Assembly: GCA_965218985.1 (NCBI GenBank) | Contig: CBDCMP010000007.1 | Location: 2,418,001 to 2,482,000, forward strand | Length of the DNA: 64,000 nt | From: Pseudopedobacter sp965218985 | GTDB taxonomy: Bacteria; Bacteroidota; Bacteroidia; Sphingobacteriales; Sphingobacteriaceae | Direction: 5' to 3' | Notes under the pieces: model-generated | Databases searched by the model: none | Told to the model about the DNA's origin: nothing | Seen by the model: only the letters and a program-made list of their open reading frames with translations | In this document: piece after piece, positions 8,002-16,658 of the stretch | Position numbering within the stretch: position 1 is the first letter of the stretch | How the letters are laid out: every line of letters begins with the position of its first letter | Program-made: the position numbers and the translations under genes

Positions 8002-9798
8002 TCATGGGCATATCGATCCTCCCCGACTACATCCTTTCAATACACTGCCCTGCTCAAACAACCATTCTTCCAAGATGAATCCGTTATGCTTGTTCCATAA
8101 GGAGATGAACACTTTCATATCCGGCTCCCGCCTGCGGTCAAACACCAATCCCTGATCCCCCTGCTTCCAAAGAAATCTATAAGGTAAGTTCAGTTTATCG
8201 GCATACTTCTTAAAACTGCCAAGTTTATTTTCGTATCCATTTAATAGCTTCCAGTCCTTTAAGGTACCAGCAGATATGATCCAGGTGGCGGGCTGCAGAA
8301 TCACTCCAGCACTCACCACTCTTGGATAGCCGATCAATCCGGGAAAGAAATCTTTCAGATGAAAAGCGGGATGGATAGCGACACCATCATATTGTAAATC
8401 GGCCAGCAGCCGAAATAGCGGCATTTCGTCACGGCTGCTATTGTAAGCACTGTTCAAATGAGGAATTATCCTTTTCTGATACTTCAGTGAAAAAAGGATC
8501 AATTCATTGTCCTGCATCTTCAGGACTAAATCACCCCAATCCATGACCTCTTGGTGGTTTTCCTGAACCGGGCTCAATACCAGCTGATGAGCCCGCAATC
8601 CAAAAGGAAAGCTGACTTTATTCATCACTTCCTCCCCCTGGTAGATGATATCCGCATGGATCAAAGCTGTACTCCGTTTCTTTTCCCGACTTACAAAATC
8701 GCCGACCAGTCTTTCCACTCTGAAATCAAAAGGGATCATCCGGGCAATCAGAGAAATACTGCTCAAAGGGCAGACCTGTTTCAGCCAAAGCCTATCTTCC
8801 AATACACTGAACATCAATGCCGTGTTTGATGCTCCCCTGACCACTCTTTTTTCAGGTAAATATTCGGGTATATTGTCAAGGTTCAACTCCAGCTCATCTT
8901 TATTTCGACGTTTGGTTTCCATCCACTGCTCCATCAGAAAACTGTGAACCGCTGTCCATGAATGGTTATTTTCTTTTGCTTCCCGAATGGGATAGTCCAC
9001 GCCCATATCAGGATCTATGGCTTCCAGAACTGGAACCGAACGATACTCAAACCGTTTTCTGAATGCTTTTTTGAATTGCTCAAGAGAAGTATTGGTGACA
9101 GGGCGGCCCAGTTTCTCCAATACCTTCACTCCGTATGATAAAGCCTTTTGTTTATTTTTATCAAGCCTACCCTTTCCGGTATAAAGCGTATGCGCCAGAT
9201 CTCCTTCATTCACTTTTAAATTCTTCCGAAAGATGGGCTCAAAACAAATCTGCTGGATTTCGTCCTGAATAAAACCCATGGTATTGAGTAAAGGAAGGTA
9301 TTGATTGGTGAATAAATTCTCCCGGACTGGAAGAAACGGAACTTCTTTCATTTTCCATGGATTTTTACTGAAATCCATTTCCTGTGTAAAGAATCTTACA
9401 CCACTTCCGAAAGGATAGGTAAGCGGATTCAAATAAGGATTCACCTTTAGGAAAGAAACCCTTCTTTTTCTAAAGCAAGTTTTAAAAGCCGATTGATCAA
9501 TCTGCGTATCCAACTCTTCTCCCCATTTCCACACCCCCATTCCAGTAAACGCTCCGAATGGGGTGGACCGATGGCACATCCTGTTGGCATATTTCCAAAG
9601 CGTATGCTGCAATTTCAGGGGAAGCTCCTCCAAATCAACCGACCAGTCCAGGTCTTCCAGCCAGGACGGTGCTGCCAGCCGGAGTGCATCCCTGAAATCC
9701 TGATTCTTCCAAAGCCCTTCCATCCCCTTTTCAAAATCTTGCAAAGAGAACCTGGGCAGGCGAATGACCAGATGTCGATCCCATTCCATTGATTCCAC
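8002..9798 (-). CDS. lantibiotic dehydratase (LanB) N-terminal glutamylation domain
   Basis: A 598-residue frame that matches the N-terminal, glutamylation half of class I lantibiotic dehydratases, which use glutamyl-tRNA to activate Ser/Thr of a precursor peptide. Visible landmarks are 'LWKYANRMCHRSTPFGAFTGM' near residues 70-90 (the conserved R-x-TPFG element at the start of LanB) and the 'REAKENNHSWTAVHSFLMEQ' segment in the middle. The frame ends with an abnormal tail 'KGCSRGGSICP'. One base less near 8035 restores 'DVVGEDRYAHEFLAFYF' and links to the C-terminal domain downstream. No LanC cyclase, dedicated transporter or clear leader peptide is adjacent, so the pathway is incomplete in this window. 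Confidence 0.8.
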   Translation of the reverse strand: MESMEWDRHLVIRLPRFSLQDFEKGMEGLWKNQDFRDALRLAAPSWLEDLDWSVDLEELPLKLQHTLWKYANRMCHRSTPFGAFTGMGVWKWGEELDTQIDQSAFKTCFRKRRVSFLKVNPYLNPLTYPFGSGVRFFTQEMDFSKNPWKMKEVPFLPVRENLFTNQYLPLLNTMGFIQDEIQQICFEPIFRKNLKVNEGDLAHTLYTGKGRLDKNKQKALSYGVKVLEKLGRPVTNTSLEQFKKAFRKRFEYRSVPVLEAIDPDMGVDYPIREAKENNHSWTAVHSFLMEQWMETKRRNKDELELNLDNIPEYLPEKRVVRGASNTALMFSVLEDRLWLKQVCPLSSISLIARMIPFDFRVERLVGDFVSREKKRSTALIHADIIYQGEEVMNKVSFPFGLRAHQLVLSPVQENHQEVMDWGDLVLKMQDNELILFSLKYQKRIIPHLNSAYNSSRDEMPLFRLLADLQYDGVAIHPAFHLKDFFPGLIGYPRVVSAGVILQPATWIISAGTLKDWKLLNGYENKLGSFKKYADKLNLPYRFLWKQGDQGLVFDRRREPDMKVFISLWNKHNGFILEEWLFEQGSVLKGCSRGGSICP

Positions 9799-9943
9799 CT
9801 GATAAAACTATCCGGACCGCTCCTGTTTTCCTAAAATCCCATCAACAGCAAATGCCCGTCGGTCAATAGTTGCCCTCGCCTCATCAATTAAATGCCATCC
9901 GTAAAAAAAATGCCTCTAAATTGGTCTCTATAAATCCATCCAG

Positions 9944-10387
9944 ATGAAATTGAACGTGAGAAATATCATCATTGAGAGCAGCAGGCCGCTCCTGCTGCTG
10001 ATGTGGGTTTATACAGTATTGAGCAAACTATTGAACCCGACGGAAACCAAAGCTCAGATGACGAACCAGCTATTTCCATTATGGATGGCAAATAGCTTGT
10101 TTTATATCATCCCTATCCTCGAAGGCAGCATCATTTTGCTATTACTTTTCAAATCAACAAGAATAGCAGGTTATTGGGGATCTGCCTTGCTGCTCCTTGT
10201 TTTTACGGCTTATATCAGTCTGGTCAAGCTCTCCTATTTCGGAAGAATTCCCTGCTCTTGTGGAGGGATCATATCCGGCCTCAGTTGGACCCAACATCTG
10301 CTTTTCAATATCCTATTTTTAACCTTATCGCTCTTAGGTTTAAGTTTCACCATTAAAGAAAGGAGGATCAATGGCAAAGCTACCTGA
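9944..10387 (+). CDS. MauE/DoxX-like redox-associated membrane protein
   Basis: A 147-residue protein with four hydrophobic segments (about 12-27, 48-67, 74-92, 113-135) and the motif 'IPCSCGG' on a loop near residues 102-108. This matches MauE-type membrane proteins, which are thought to support disulfide formation in periplasmic partners. It is divergent from the dehydratase gene (145 bp apart) and followed by a small secreted protein and, convergently, by a TlpA-SusC-SusD operon. In Bacteroidota, MauE-like and TlpA-like genes often occur together, so a role in oxidising or reducing a nearby exported protein is a fair inference. Confidence 0.75.
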   Translation: MKLNVRNIIIESSRPLLLLMWVYTVLSKLLNPTETKAQMTNQLFPLWMANSLFYIIPILEGSIILLLLFKSTRIAGYWGSALLLLVFTAYISLVKLSYFGRIPCSCGGIISGLSWTQHLLFNILFLTLSLLGLSFTIKERRINGKAT

Positions 10388-10522
10388 GCCGATGAGGGAG
10401 CAAAGAGTCCGGCTCCACCACCATCAAAACCAAAGGCAAAACAAGCAGGACTTCCAGGGCTTGGATTTGCAGCGATACGCTATCCATCGCAAATGAACAG
10501 GATAGCCATAAATTTAAAAATC

Positions 10523-10903
10523 ATGAAAAGATCAAATATCATGAGTGCGAGCGCACTCTTTTTGGGGATTGTTTTAGCCGTGGCAACTTCTGCGTTTAAA
10601 CCAGCTGTTAAAAATTCAAAAGGTTTCACAGTATATACTTTTGCTTATACTGGCCCCAGTGATTACAGCCCTGCACATGTGGCAGACGTCGCTAACTGGA
10701 GCTATACCGGTTCCAGCACCCTTTGTGACAACAATCCTGAAAAGGCATGTACTCTACAAGCCACAGATAGTTATGTGGACGCATCAGGGACTCCTGTATT
10801 GGAATCATCCATCAACATCACAACAGGTACCGGACCAAACGGCAAAGCATATGTGTCATCTATTGCCGATAACATGGGAACCATATCCAACAGTACCGAT
10901 TAA
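10523..10903 (+). CDS. small secreted protein, DUF6520-like
   Basis: A 126-residue protein starting 'MKRSNIMSASALFLGIVLA' with a clear signal peptide (cleavage near 'TSAFKPA'), then a Ser/Thr/Asn-rich region with just two cysteines, in 'TLCDNNPEKACTL'. The arrangement, a short exported protein with a two-cysteine motif next to a MauE-like gene, resembles the Bacteroidota family called DUF6520. Function is unknown. The two cysteines could be the substrate of the neighbouring MauE or TlpA redox proteins. An upstream in-frame ATG at 10493 is rejected because the signal peptide starts at 10523. A terminator follows 20 bp after the stop. Confidence 0.6.
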   Translation: MKRSNIMSASALFLGIVLAVATSAFKPAVKNSKGFTVYTFAYTGPSDYSPAHVADVANWSYTGSSTLCDNNPEKACTLQATDSYVDASGTPVLESSINITTGTGPNGKAYVSSIADNMGTISNSTD

Positions 10904-10924
10904 TTCCCACTCCTTTTAAAAAAG

Positions 10925-10949
10925 GACAGCCTGAAGGCTGTCTTTTTTT
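10925..10949. terminator. bidirectional intrinsic terminator
   Basis: A perfect 7-bp stem GACAGCC / GGCTGTC (10925-10931 and 10936-10942) with loop TGAA is followed by seven T and preceded by a run of A. It lies between the convergent small secreted protein gene and the susD-like gene, so it can serve both strands. Confidence 0.9.
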
Positions 10950-12303
10950 AATTTTGCGGAATCCCTGTGAGATTGATCAAATCGTCAGGTAAGGGAAGTG
11001 CGTAAAAAGGGTCATTGGGCGGAAGTTTGTACTCCTTTCCGTTTACAATTCTCCTTAGCATGATATTCGCCCCCTCTTTATTCAACCTCTTGATATCAAT
11101 CCATCTTAATCCACGCATCAACAGTTCTTTTCGACGTTCCATCAAAATCTGCTTTATCGCATCCTGTTTGTCGATTGCGGTCCTAACCGGATAAGCCACT
11201 GTATTTCTCCATCGTTTCTTTAATAAGGTGTTCAAATCATCCATCGCTGCTGAAATCTTTCCCGCCCTCGCCAAACACTCTGCTCTGGTGAGCATCATTT
11301 CATCCGTGGCAATTCCTGAAAAGTAGGTGAAGGCACTTCCTGCATAACTCCCTTTGAATTGCTGATAGCCACTATTGGCCTTAAAAAAACCTGCTCTCCT
11401 GAGATCATTGACATCATAACTGTCGTACAATAAGGTGTCAATTTTGGCCCTAGAGGTTGCGATGACTCCGACAGTGTTGTTCATCTCCGTATAAAATATG
11501 GTCTCCTTGTTGAACTGTTTGAAGGGGACTGCATCATTTATGGTTCCCAAATCATTATAGTCCAGAAGGTCATGATTCAACTGAAGACAAGAATCTGCGT
11601 ACAGATAGGCCTTGTCATAAATCCTCATGGATAAATTGATACGGGATAGCAATCCATACGCTGCGACCTTTGATGGTCGGAATGGATGGACGCTTTGGTT
11701 AGGGAGCAAGGGGATGCTCTCTGAGACATCTTTCAGTGCCTGTCTGTAACAGGCCTCCACATCACTTCTGACGGTTGAGCTGTTGAAATTTGAATTCAAT
11801 CTCAGAGCGATACCCAAATCGGTGGCTGAGCTTTGAGGATCGTAAGCTTTGGCATAATTCCAAAGCAGACCAGTGAAGTAGTAGGATCTAAAGAATAAGG
11901 CTGCACCCTTGATTCGGTTGAACTTCGCCTGATCATCTGTCGCATTCTCGAGATGACTCAGCCCTTCCAGACATAGATTCGCATTGTAGATGGCAAGGTA
12001 GGCTTTGGACCAATCGTTCAAAAAGTTGTTCTCCACATGTTGCCAGGTGTACCAGTTGATGAATGTCTGATTGAGGTTCTGATAGGTTTGAGGCGTAAGG
12101 AAATAATCGTCTGCGGATGCTTCCATGTAACAAGGGGTTGTGAAGCTGTTCATCAAATCCGCATCGTCCAATAGCCCCTCATCATCAGATAAGGTCGAGG
12201 GGGTGACCAAGCTTGCGTCCGACTTCTTTGAAAGGAATTTTTCACAGGACATCAAGCTAAATAGGAGCAGACCGGTTGTAAGGTTTATAAGTGTTCTTCT
12301 CAT
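10948..12303 (-). CDS. SusD/RagB family nutrient-binding lipoprotein
   Basis: A 451-residue outer-membrane lipoprotein that acts as the substrate-capturing lid of a SusC-type transporter. It has a signal peptide with lipobox LMSC (Cys20), an N-terminal TPR-like region ('WSKAYLAIYNANLCLEGL', 'GAALFFRSYYFTGLLWNYA'), and the usual C-terminal ending 'ERRKELLMRGLRWIDIKRL ... YALPLPDDLI', the hallmark of this family. The start is 7 bp after the susC-like stop. The 3' end meets the bidirectional terminator. The ligand cannot be predicted; because the operon begins with a TlpA-like gene and carries no glycoside hydrolase, a peptide or metal-complex ligand is as likely as a glycan. Confidence 0.93.
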   Translation of the reverse strand: MRRTLINLTTGLLLFSLMSCEKFLSKKSDASLVTPSTLSDDEGLLDDADLMNSFTTPCYMEASADDYFLTPQTYQNLNQTFINWYTWQHVENNFLNDWSKAYLAIYNANLCLEGLSHLENATDDQAKFNRIKGAALFFRSYYFTGLLWNYAKAYDPQSSATDLGIALRLNSNFNSSTVRSDVEACYRQALKDVSESIPLLPNQSVHPFRPSKVAAYGLLSRINLSMRIYDKAYLYADSCLQLNHDLLDYNDLGTINDAVPFKQFNKETIFYTEMNNTVGVIATSRAKIDTLLYDSYDVNDLRRAGFFKANSGYQQFKGSYAGSAFTYFSGIATDEMMLTRAECLARAGKISAAMDDLNTLLKKRWRNTVAYPVRTAIDKQDAIKQILMERRKELLMRGLRWIDIKRLNKEGANIMLRRIVNGKEYKLPPNDPFYALPLPDDLINLTGIPQN

Positions 12304-12310
12304 GTCATTA

Positions 12311-15300
12311 TTATTTAAAATTTGTTCTAAAACCTAAGGAATAGGTGGTCTGCGGCAAATAACCAGAAACATAATCGGGATCAACTTTGGCATCATTCAC
12401 CCGCCAGATGATGCCTGCATCTGCCAAATTGATGTAAAGTTGCCCGTTCCATTTTTTTGCTCCCGATCCCATCTTCAGATCATAGCTGAGATTGACGTAG
12501 TTCAAGCGTATGTGGTCGCCCTTGATCACATTGACTTCTGAGGCATTGTAAAAGCCGTCACGATTATCATCCACTGGGTATTGGAAAGATGGGACATCAG
12601 TGATGTTTTCATCCCCTTTTTGCTGCCATCGCAGGGAATATTCAGGCTGGTTTGTCCCATTTTTGACAAGGGAGGAATAGGATATGGAAGGTTTGAATAA
12701 ATAGTAGTCAAACTTGTAGCCAACATTTACAATCATGGCCCAGCCTTTCCATGAAAAGGTGTTGATCAAAGATCCGAAGTATTGGGGATCCGCAGAACCG
12801 AAATAGCGCATTGTCCCTCCATCCAGGCCTTTTGCATTGACCAGTAGACGGAGCGCATTGTAATCGACACTTTTCTGCCCGTCTATGTAACCCTGCGGAT
12901 TCCCATTAGCGTCTAACCCTGCCCAGCTATAGGCTGCTATTGCATATAATGGATAACCGATCACAGGAGTGATACGGTTGCCATCCCCCAATAATGCCCC
13001 CGTTTGGGAGGCCATGTCAGTGAAATAGGCCGTCACTTTTGTGGTGTTGTTGTTTAAAAGGAAATTGGTCTCCCAGTGAAAGCCTTTTTGAAACCACTGG
13101 GCGTTCAACTGTACATCCAATCCCTCCCCCTCCATGCTCGCCACGTTCTTCACCACTCTGTTGCTGCGGCCCCATGCGGTGTAATCGAATGGGCTGTCCC
13201 CGTAAAGGTCTGTTCCTTTCTTTCGATAATACTCCAGAGTTCCACTCCAACGATGATGCTTTCCGACAAAATCCGCCCTGAAATTCAATTGCCGGGATTG
13301 TTCCCACCGTAGACCCGGGTTATTGATGGTGGTCACCCGTACAAAGGGCAATTGGCTGATCCTGTTGTTGGCATAGCCGGCCACGGGCAATGCTGTGCGG
13401 CTGAGATCAACATCGCCGCTATAGCCCAACGTTGTGCTCAACCTCAGTTCAGGCAACCATGTGACATGATAGAATTTCTCCTTAGCCAATTCCCATCCGG
13501 CCCCAACCGACCAGAGTGGCTTCCATTGATCATTTGTATTTGCGCCAAAGATATTCGAGCCATCTCTCCTAACACTACCATATAAAGTATATCGGTCATC
13601 ATATCTATAGCTGGCATTTGCGTAATAGGACACAAAACGATTGATGGTCTCGGTCATTTTCGGGCTGCTGCCAATGGTCTCGTTCCTGCCGGTCACCCAA
13701 TTGCGATAGGTGTTCACAAAATCAATCTGCGTATATGTCAGGGGATCTTCCCGGTAACCATAGAAGAAATTCGACTGTCCGCTGAGCTGAGCCTGTCTGA
13801 TCTCCGCACCGGTCAGAGCGACGATGCGGTGCCGTTTCCATCCTTTGTCCAGGTTCAATTGAAAACGCCCAGTGTAAGAACTGGTCCCCTGATCAGCTAC
13901 ATTCAACACCCCACCTGGTGGGATGGCATAGGTCACCACGCCTGTAGTTCTGTTCAAACGACTGTAGGTGTTGACCAGATTTCTGGCCTGATAGCTCTGC
14001 TCATCCGCCAGGTTCCTGCTTTCTGTGCTCTGCTTCTGGTACTGATAGCTCAGTGCCGCACTCAAATAGGGGGCAATCCGATAGTTCAACCCTCCCTGCG
14101 CATACCATTCCTGTAATGTCGTTGTGGTGTAACGGTGCTGGTATTCCTGCAATGGATAATAATTCCAATCTAGTAGATGACCAGCTCCTGCAGTGTCAAT
14201 ATAAGAACTGCTGTATAGGTAAGGCAAAGGTGTCTCCGCACCATTTTGATCTCTCCACTGAAGGTAGGGAGGTCTTCTGCCGTTGACTTGAAAATCCTGA
14301 TAGGGGACGGTCCCGGTCTTGTCATCACTCTGGCTGAAGTACACTCCCCAGTTCGCCTGCAAGCGGTCGGTCAAAACATATTGCTGACCTGCCTGTAAAT
14401 TCAGTTTATTATGGCTATTTGCATTGTTGCCCAAGTTGTCATTGTAGGAGACAGCAAACTGATAACTATTCTTTTGACCTCCACCACGGATACCGATGTT
14501 GTATTGCTGTAGAGCAGGGGAGGTATAAAAATCCGAAAGGTAGGCCTCCCTGTTATCATACCCCTTTAATTGATCAATCCTAGACGCAGAGTCTGCGGCA
14601 GAGATGAGCCCTGCCCTCCGTTGTTGAAACAAAGTCACTGCCGGTGTCAATGCAAGATAGGGCTGGCTTTTGGTCTGACCATCGAAATATCCTTTGTTGA
14701 AGAGCATTTGTTCCACATTTATATAATCCGCAGAACTCATCTGTGGTTTCTCCATCAAGTCCAGTTTCGGGCTCAGGGTTAGGTTGGCGTTGACGGAGAT
14801 ATTCAACTCCTGGTTCAGGTGACCTTTTTTTGTGGTGATGACAATCACACCATTTCCGGCCCTCGATCCCCAGATGGAGGCTGCAGCCGCATCTTTCAGA
14901 ACGCTCACACTCTCCACGTCCTCGGGATTGATGTTCCCGATATCACCTTCATAGATGAAACCGTCCACAACGATTAAAGGGTCTAAAGGCCCATTGATGG
15001 TGCTCAAGCCCCGAATGGTGATATTGGTCTTGTTCTGTGGATTGGAATTTGATTTCCCTTTGCTGAAGGTCAGTCCACTGACCACACCATCCAGCCGATC
15101 GAGGATGTTTGGAGAAACCTGCTGTTGCAGAGTCTTCTCATCCACCTTTATTATTGAACCTGTCAACTCGTTGGATTTGATTTCTTGATAACCTGTGTTT
15201 ACCACCACCTCCGGTAAGGACATAGATTGAACAGAGAGTGGGATTTTCAGAAACTCAGTTTTTCTATCGACCGCAATCTTGACGCTCTGGTAGCCCAATG

Positions 15301-15529
15301 CAATCACTTCCAGACTATCCTCATTCTGGTTCAGTAAAAGATTGAAACCACCGTTTGCCCCGGTCTTATTTGTGACATGCTGTTTTAACAACCGAACTGT
15401 TGCATCCGCAATGCCTTGTCCTGTCGATGTATCTACCACTTTACCTTTAATGGGATGGGAAGGTAGCTGTGCCATCAAGCCTCCCGGAAAAGATAAGAGC
15501 AGCATTAAAAAATGATATATATGTTTCAT
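12311..15529 (-). CDS. SusC/RagA family TonB-linked outer membrane protein
   Basis: A 1072-residue outer-membrane transporter energised by TonB. After the signal peptide (1-20) there is a carboxypeptidase-regulatory-like domain (about 26-105, 'IKGKVVDTSTGQGIADATV'), a TonB-box and plug region (about 108-240, with 'ITIRGLSTINGPLDPLIVV' and 'VESVSVLKDAAAASIWGSR', the conserved SusC plug signature), and a C-terminal beta-barrel ending in 'YSLGFRTNFK' with a terminal aromatic residue. It lies 5 bp after the TlpA-like gene and 7 bp before susD, so the three form one operon. Confidence 0.95.
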   Translation of the reverse strand: MKHIYHFLMLLLSFPGGLMAQLPSHPIKGKVVDTSTGQGIADATVRLLKQHVTNKTGANGGFNLLLNQNEDSLEVIALGYQSVKIAVDRKTEFLKIPLSVQSMSLPEVVVNTGYQEIKSNELTGSIIKVDEKTLQQQVSPNILDRLDGVVSGLTFSKGKSNSNPQNKTNITIRGLSTINGPLDPLIVVDGFIYEGDIGNINPEDVESVSVLKDAAAASIWGSRAGNGVIVITTKKGHLNQELNISVNANLTLSPKLDLMEKPQMSSADYINVEQMLFNKGYFDGQTKSQPYLALTPAVTLFQQRRAGLISAADSASRIDQLKGYDNREAYLSDFYTSPALQQYNIGIRGGGQKNSYQFAVSYNDNLGNNANSHNKLNLQAGQQYVLTDRLQANWGVYFSQSDDKTGTVPYQDFQVNGRRPPYLQWRDQNGAETPLPYLYSSSYIDTAGAGHLLDWNYYPLQEYQHRYTTTTLQEWYAQGGLNYRIAPYLSAALSYQYQKQSTESRNLADEQSYQARNLVNTYSRLNRTTGVVTYAIPPGGVLNVADQGTSSYTGRFQLNLDKGWKRHRIVALTGAEIRQAQLSGQSNFFYGYREDPLTYTQIDFVNTYRNWVTGRNETIGSSPKMTETINRFVSYYANASYRYDDRYTLYGSVRRDGSNIFGANTNDQWKPLWSVGAGWELAKEKFYHVTWLPELRLSTTLGYSGDVDLSRTALPVAGYANNRISQLPFVRVTTINNPGLRWEQSRQLNFRADFVGKHHRWSGTLEYYRKKGTDLYGDSPFDYTAWGRSNRVVKNVASMEGEGLDVQLNAQWFQKGFHWETNFLLNNNTTKVTAYFTDMASQTGALLGDGNRITPVIGYPLYAIAAYSWAGLDANGNPQGYIDGQKSVDYNALRLLVNAKGLDGGTMRYFGSADPQYFGSLINTFSWKGWAMIVNVGYKFDYYLFKPSISYSSLVKNGTNQPEYSLRWQQKGDENITDVPSFQYPVDDNRDGFYNASEVNVIKGDHIRLNYVNLSYDLKMGSGAKKWNGQLYINLADAGIIWRVNDAKVDPDYVSGYLPQTTYSLGFRTNFK

Positions 15530-15534
15530 AAGAT

Positions 15535-16377
15535 TTAAAAGGTTTTTAATGGTAAATCGAACTGGTCATCATTGATCGCTTTCATAATGTTCTCCCGTAT
15601 GACGGACTCTTTTCTGGTGATGGCCCTGACCACCCCTTTCGCATCTATCCACACGTAATGGGGGAGGGCGGTCCTCGGAAAATATTTGTTGAGGAGCTGG
15701 TCTTCAAACACCATGGGGCTACTGAGCTGTATCTGATGGGTCTTCTGCCAGCCGGCAAGAAAACGTTGGGCGTTCCCCAGAGAATCAGCCGTGTCAGTGC
15801 TGTTGACCATCATAAAAAGCAGGCGTCCATTGAAATCATCCTGCAGACCTTCATCCTCGACAAACTTACTGATACAACTCCCGCACCAGGTTGCCCAGAA
15901 ATCTATGATGAGTAGCTTTCCTTTATAATCAGCCAGAGAAACCGACTTAAATACTCCATCCTGATATACCGAAATTTTTAAATCAGGTATTTGATCTCCG
16001 ATAGATAAGGCATGAATACTATCAGAAACCAGACCTAATTCTTCATTAAAATGATTCTTAGCCATCACCGGCAGATAAGCCAATAAGCCCAATAAGAATA
16101 CCAATGGAAATACAAATTTCCAGGATGAACTCCCAGACAAAACTGGAACAACCGTAAAACCAGCAGCATAAGACAAAAACCGATCTGTCCAATGCCCCCT
16201 CTCTGGCTGGCGTTCCCGTTTCAATACACTTTGACGTAATAAACGCCTCTGTACCTCTTTGCGATAAAGTTGGCGGTCCTGATAACCCACCCATAATTTC
16301 TTTAAAAAGTTAATTGCCTTAAGCCCTACCAAAAGGCCAAAGAAATGTCCTACGCTATAAAATATCGTTTTAATCAT
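15535..16377 (-). CDS. TlpA-like membrane-anchored thioredoxin-fold protein
   Basis: A 280-residue protein with a basic, mostly cytoplasmic N-terminal region (residues 1-85, with a weak hydrophobic patch), a strong membrane segment (about 88-104) and a periplasmic thioredoxin fold with active site WCGSC (Cys165, Cys168). It fits the TlpA/ResA group, which reduces disulfides outside the cytoplasmic membrane. The cis-Pro element is 'TALPHYVWID' near residue 240. It is first in the TlpA-SusC-SusD operon and follows a long structured leader. A plausible job is reducing a disulfide in a cargo or in a partner such as the two-cysteine secreted protein nearby; that is inference. Confidence 0.88.
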   Translation of the reverse strand: MIKTIFYSVGHFFGLLVGLKAINFLKKLWVGYQDRQLYRKEVQRRLLRQSVLKRERQPERGHWTDRFLSYAAGFTVVPVLSGSSSWKFVFPLVFLLGLLAYLPVMAKNHFNEELGLVSDSIHALSIGDQIPDLKISVYQDGVFKSVSLADYKGKLLIIDFWATWCGSCISKFVEDEGLQDDFNGRLLFMMVNSTDTADSLGNAQRFLAGWQKTHQIQLSSPMVFEDQLLNKYFPRTALPHYVWIDAKGVVRAITRKESVIRENIMKAINDDQFDLPLKTF

Positions 16378-16410
16378 GATGAATTGTTTAGGTGAATAGA
16401 AAGAAAAACC

Positions 16411-16427
16411 TCTCCTGTAAAAGGAGA
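16411..16427 (-). promoter_or_regulatory. hairpin followed by T-run in the TlpA-operon leader
   Basis: On the minus strand TCTCCT and AGGAGA pair as a 6-bp stem with a 5-base loop, followed by GGTTTTTC. It lies between the small leader ORF and the TlpA start at 16377. It could be a weak attenuator, or it could occlude the ribosome binding region. Confidence 0.4.
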
Positions 16428-16496
16428 AAAAGAAAGGAAAAGAGCGCCACCAAAAACAATGAAACTAACTAAACAGCAGCGCTCCAATCCAAAGCG

Positions 16497-16610
16497 CTAT
16501 TCCGGGGCGCAGATCTTTAAGGCAAACAATTGCTTTTGCCCCGCACACCAATGGTACATCCATCTTAAAACGAAAGGCCGGCTTTGAATGTGTGAATGTT
16601 CGTTTTTCAT
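16497..16610 (-). CDS. possible 37-codon leader ORF
   Basis: An ATG at 16610 opens a 37-codon frame: 'MKNEHSHIQSRPFVLRWMY', then 'HWCAGQKQLFALKICAPE' and a stop at 16497. It is basic, with two cysteines and three tryptophan/tyrosine residues clustered in the middle. It lies in the leader of the TlpA operon, directly after a perfect AT-rich inverted repeat. A second frame overlapping it is open for 63 codons but starts with a weaker context. I do not recognise the peptide; a translated leader peptide or a small secreted-factor precursor are both possible. Confidence 0.3.
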   Translation of the reverse strand: MKNEHSHIQSRPFVLRWMYHWCAGQKQLFALKICAPE

Positions 16611-16634
16611 ACTCTTTTAAAATATTAAAAGAGT
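16611..16634. repeat. perfect inverted repeat before the leader ORF
   Basis: ACTCTTTTAA and TTAAAAGAGT form a perfect 10-bp dyad with a 4-base AATA loop, ending on the base before the ATG of the 37-codon ORF. It can be an operator or an mRNA hairpin that hides the translation start. Confidence 0.6.
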
Positions 16635-16658
16635 CTTGGCAAGCTAAGAAACACAAAA

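Noticed and set aside
10523..10903. The small secreted protein as a lanthipeptide precursor of the dehydratase
   Set aside because: It has a Sec-type signal peptide and only two cysteines in a long Thr/Ser-rich chain, with no LanB-type leader motif; a DUF6520-like secreted protein fits better.
12526..15188. Short frames on both strands inside the susC-like gene
   Set aside because: All lie within a complete 1072-residue TonB-linked receptor with a continuous domain order, so they are out-of-frame shadows.
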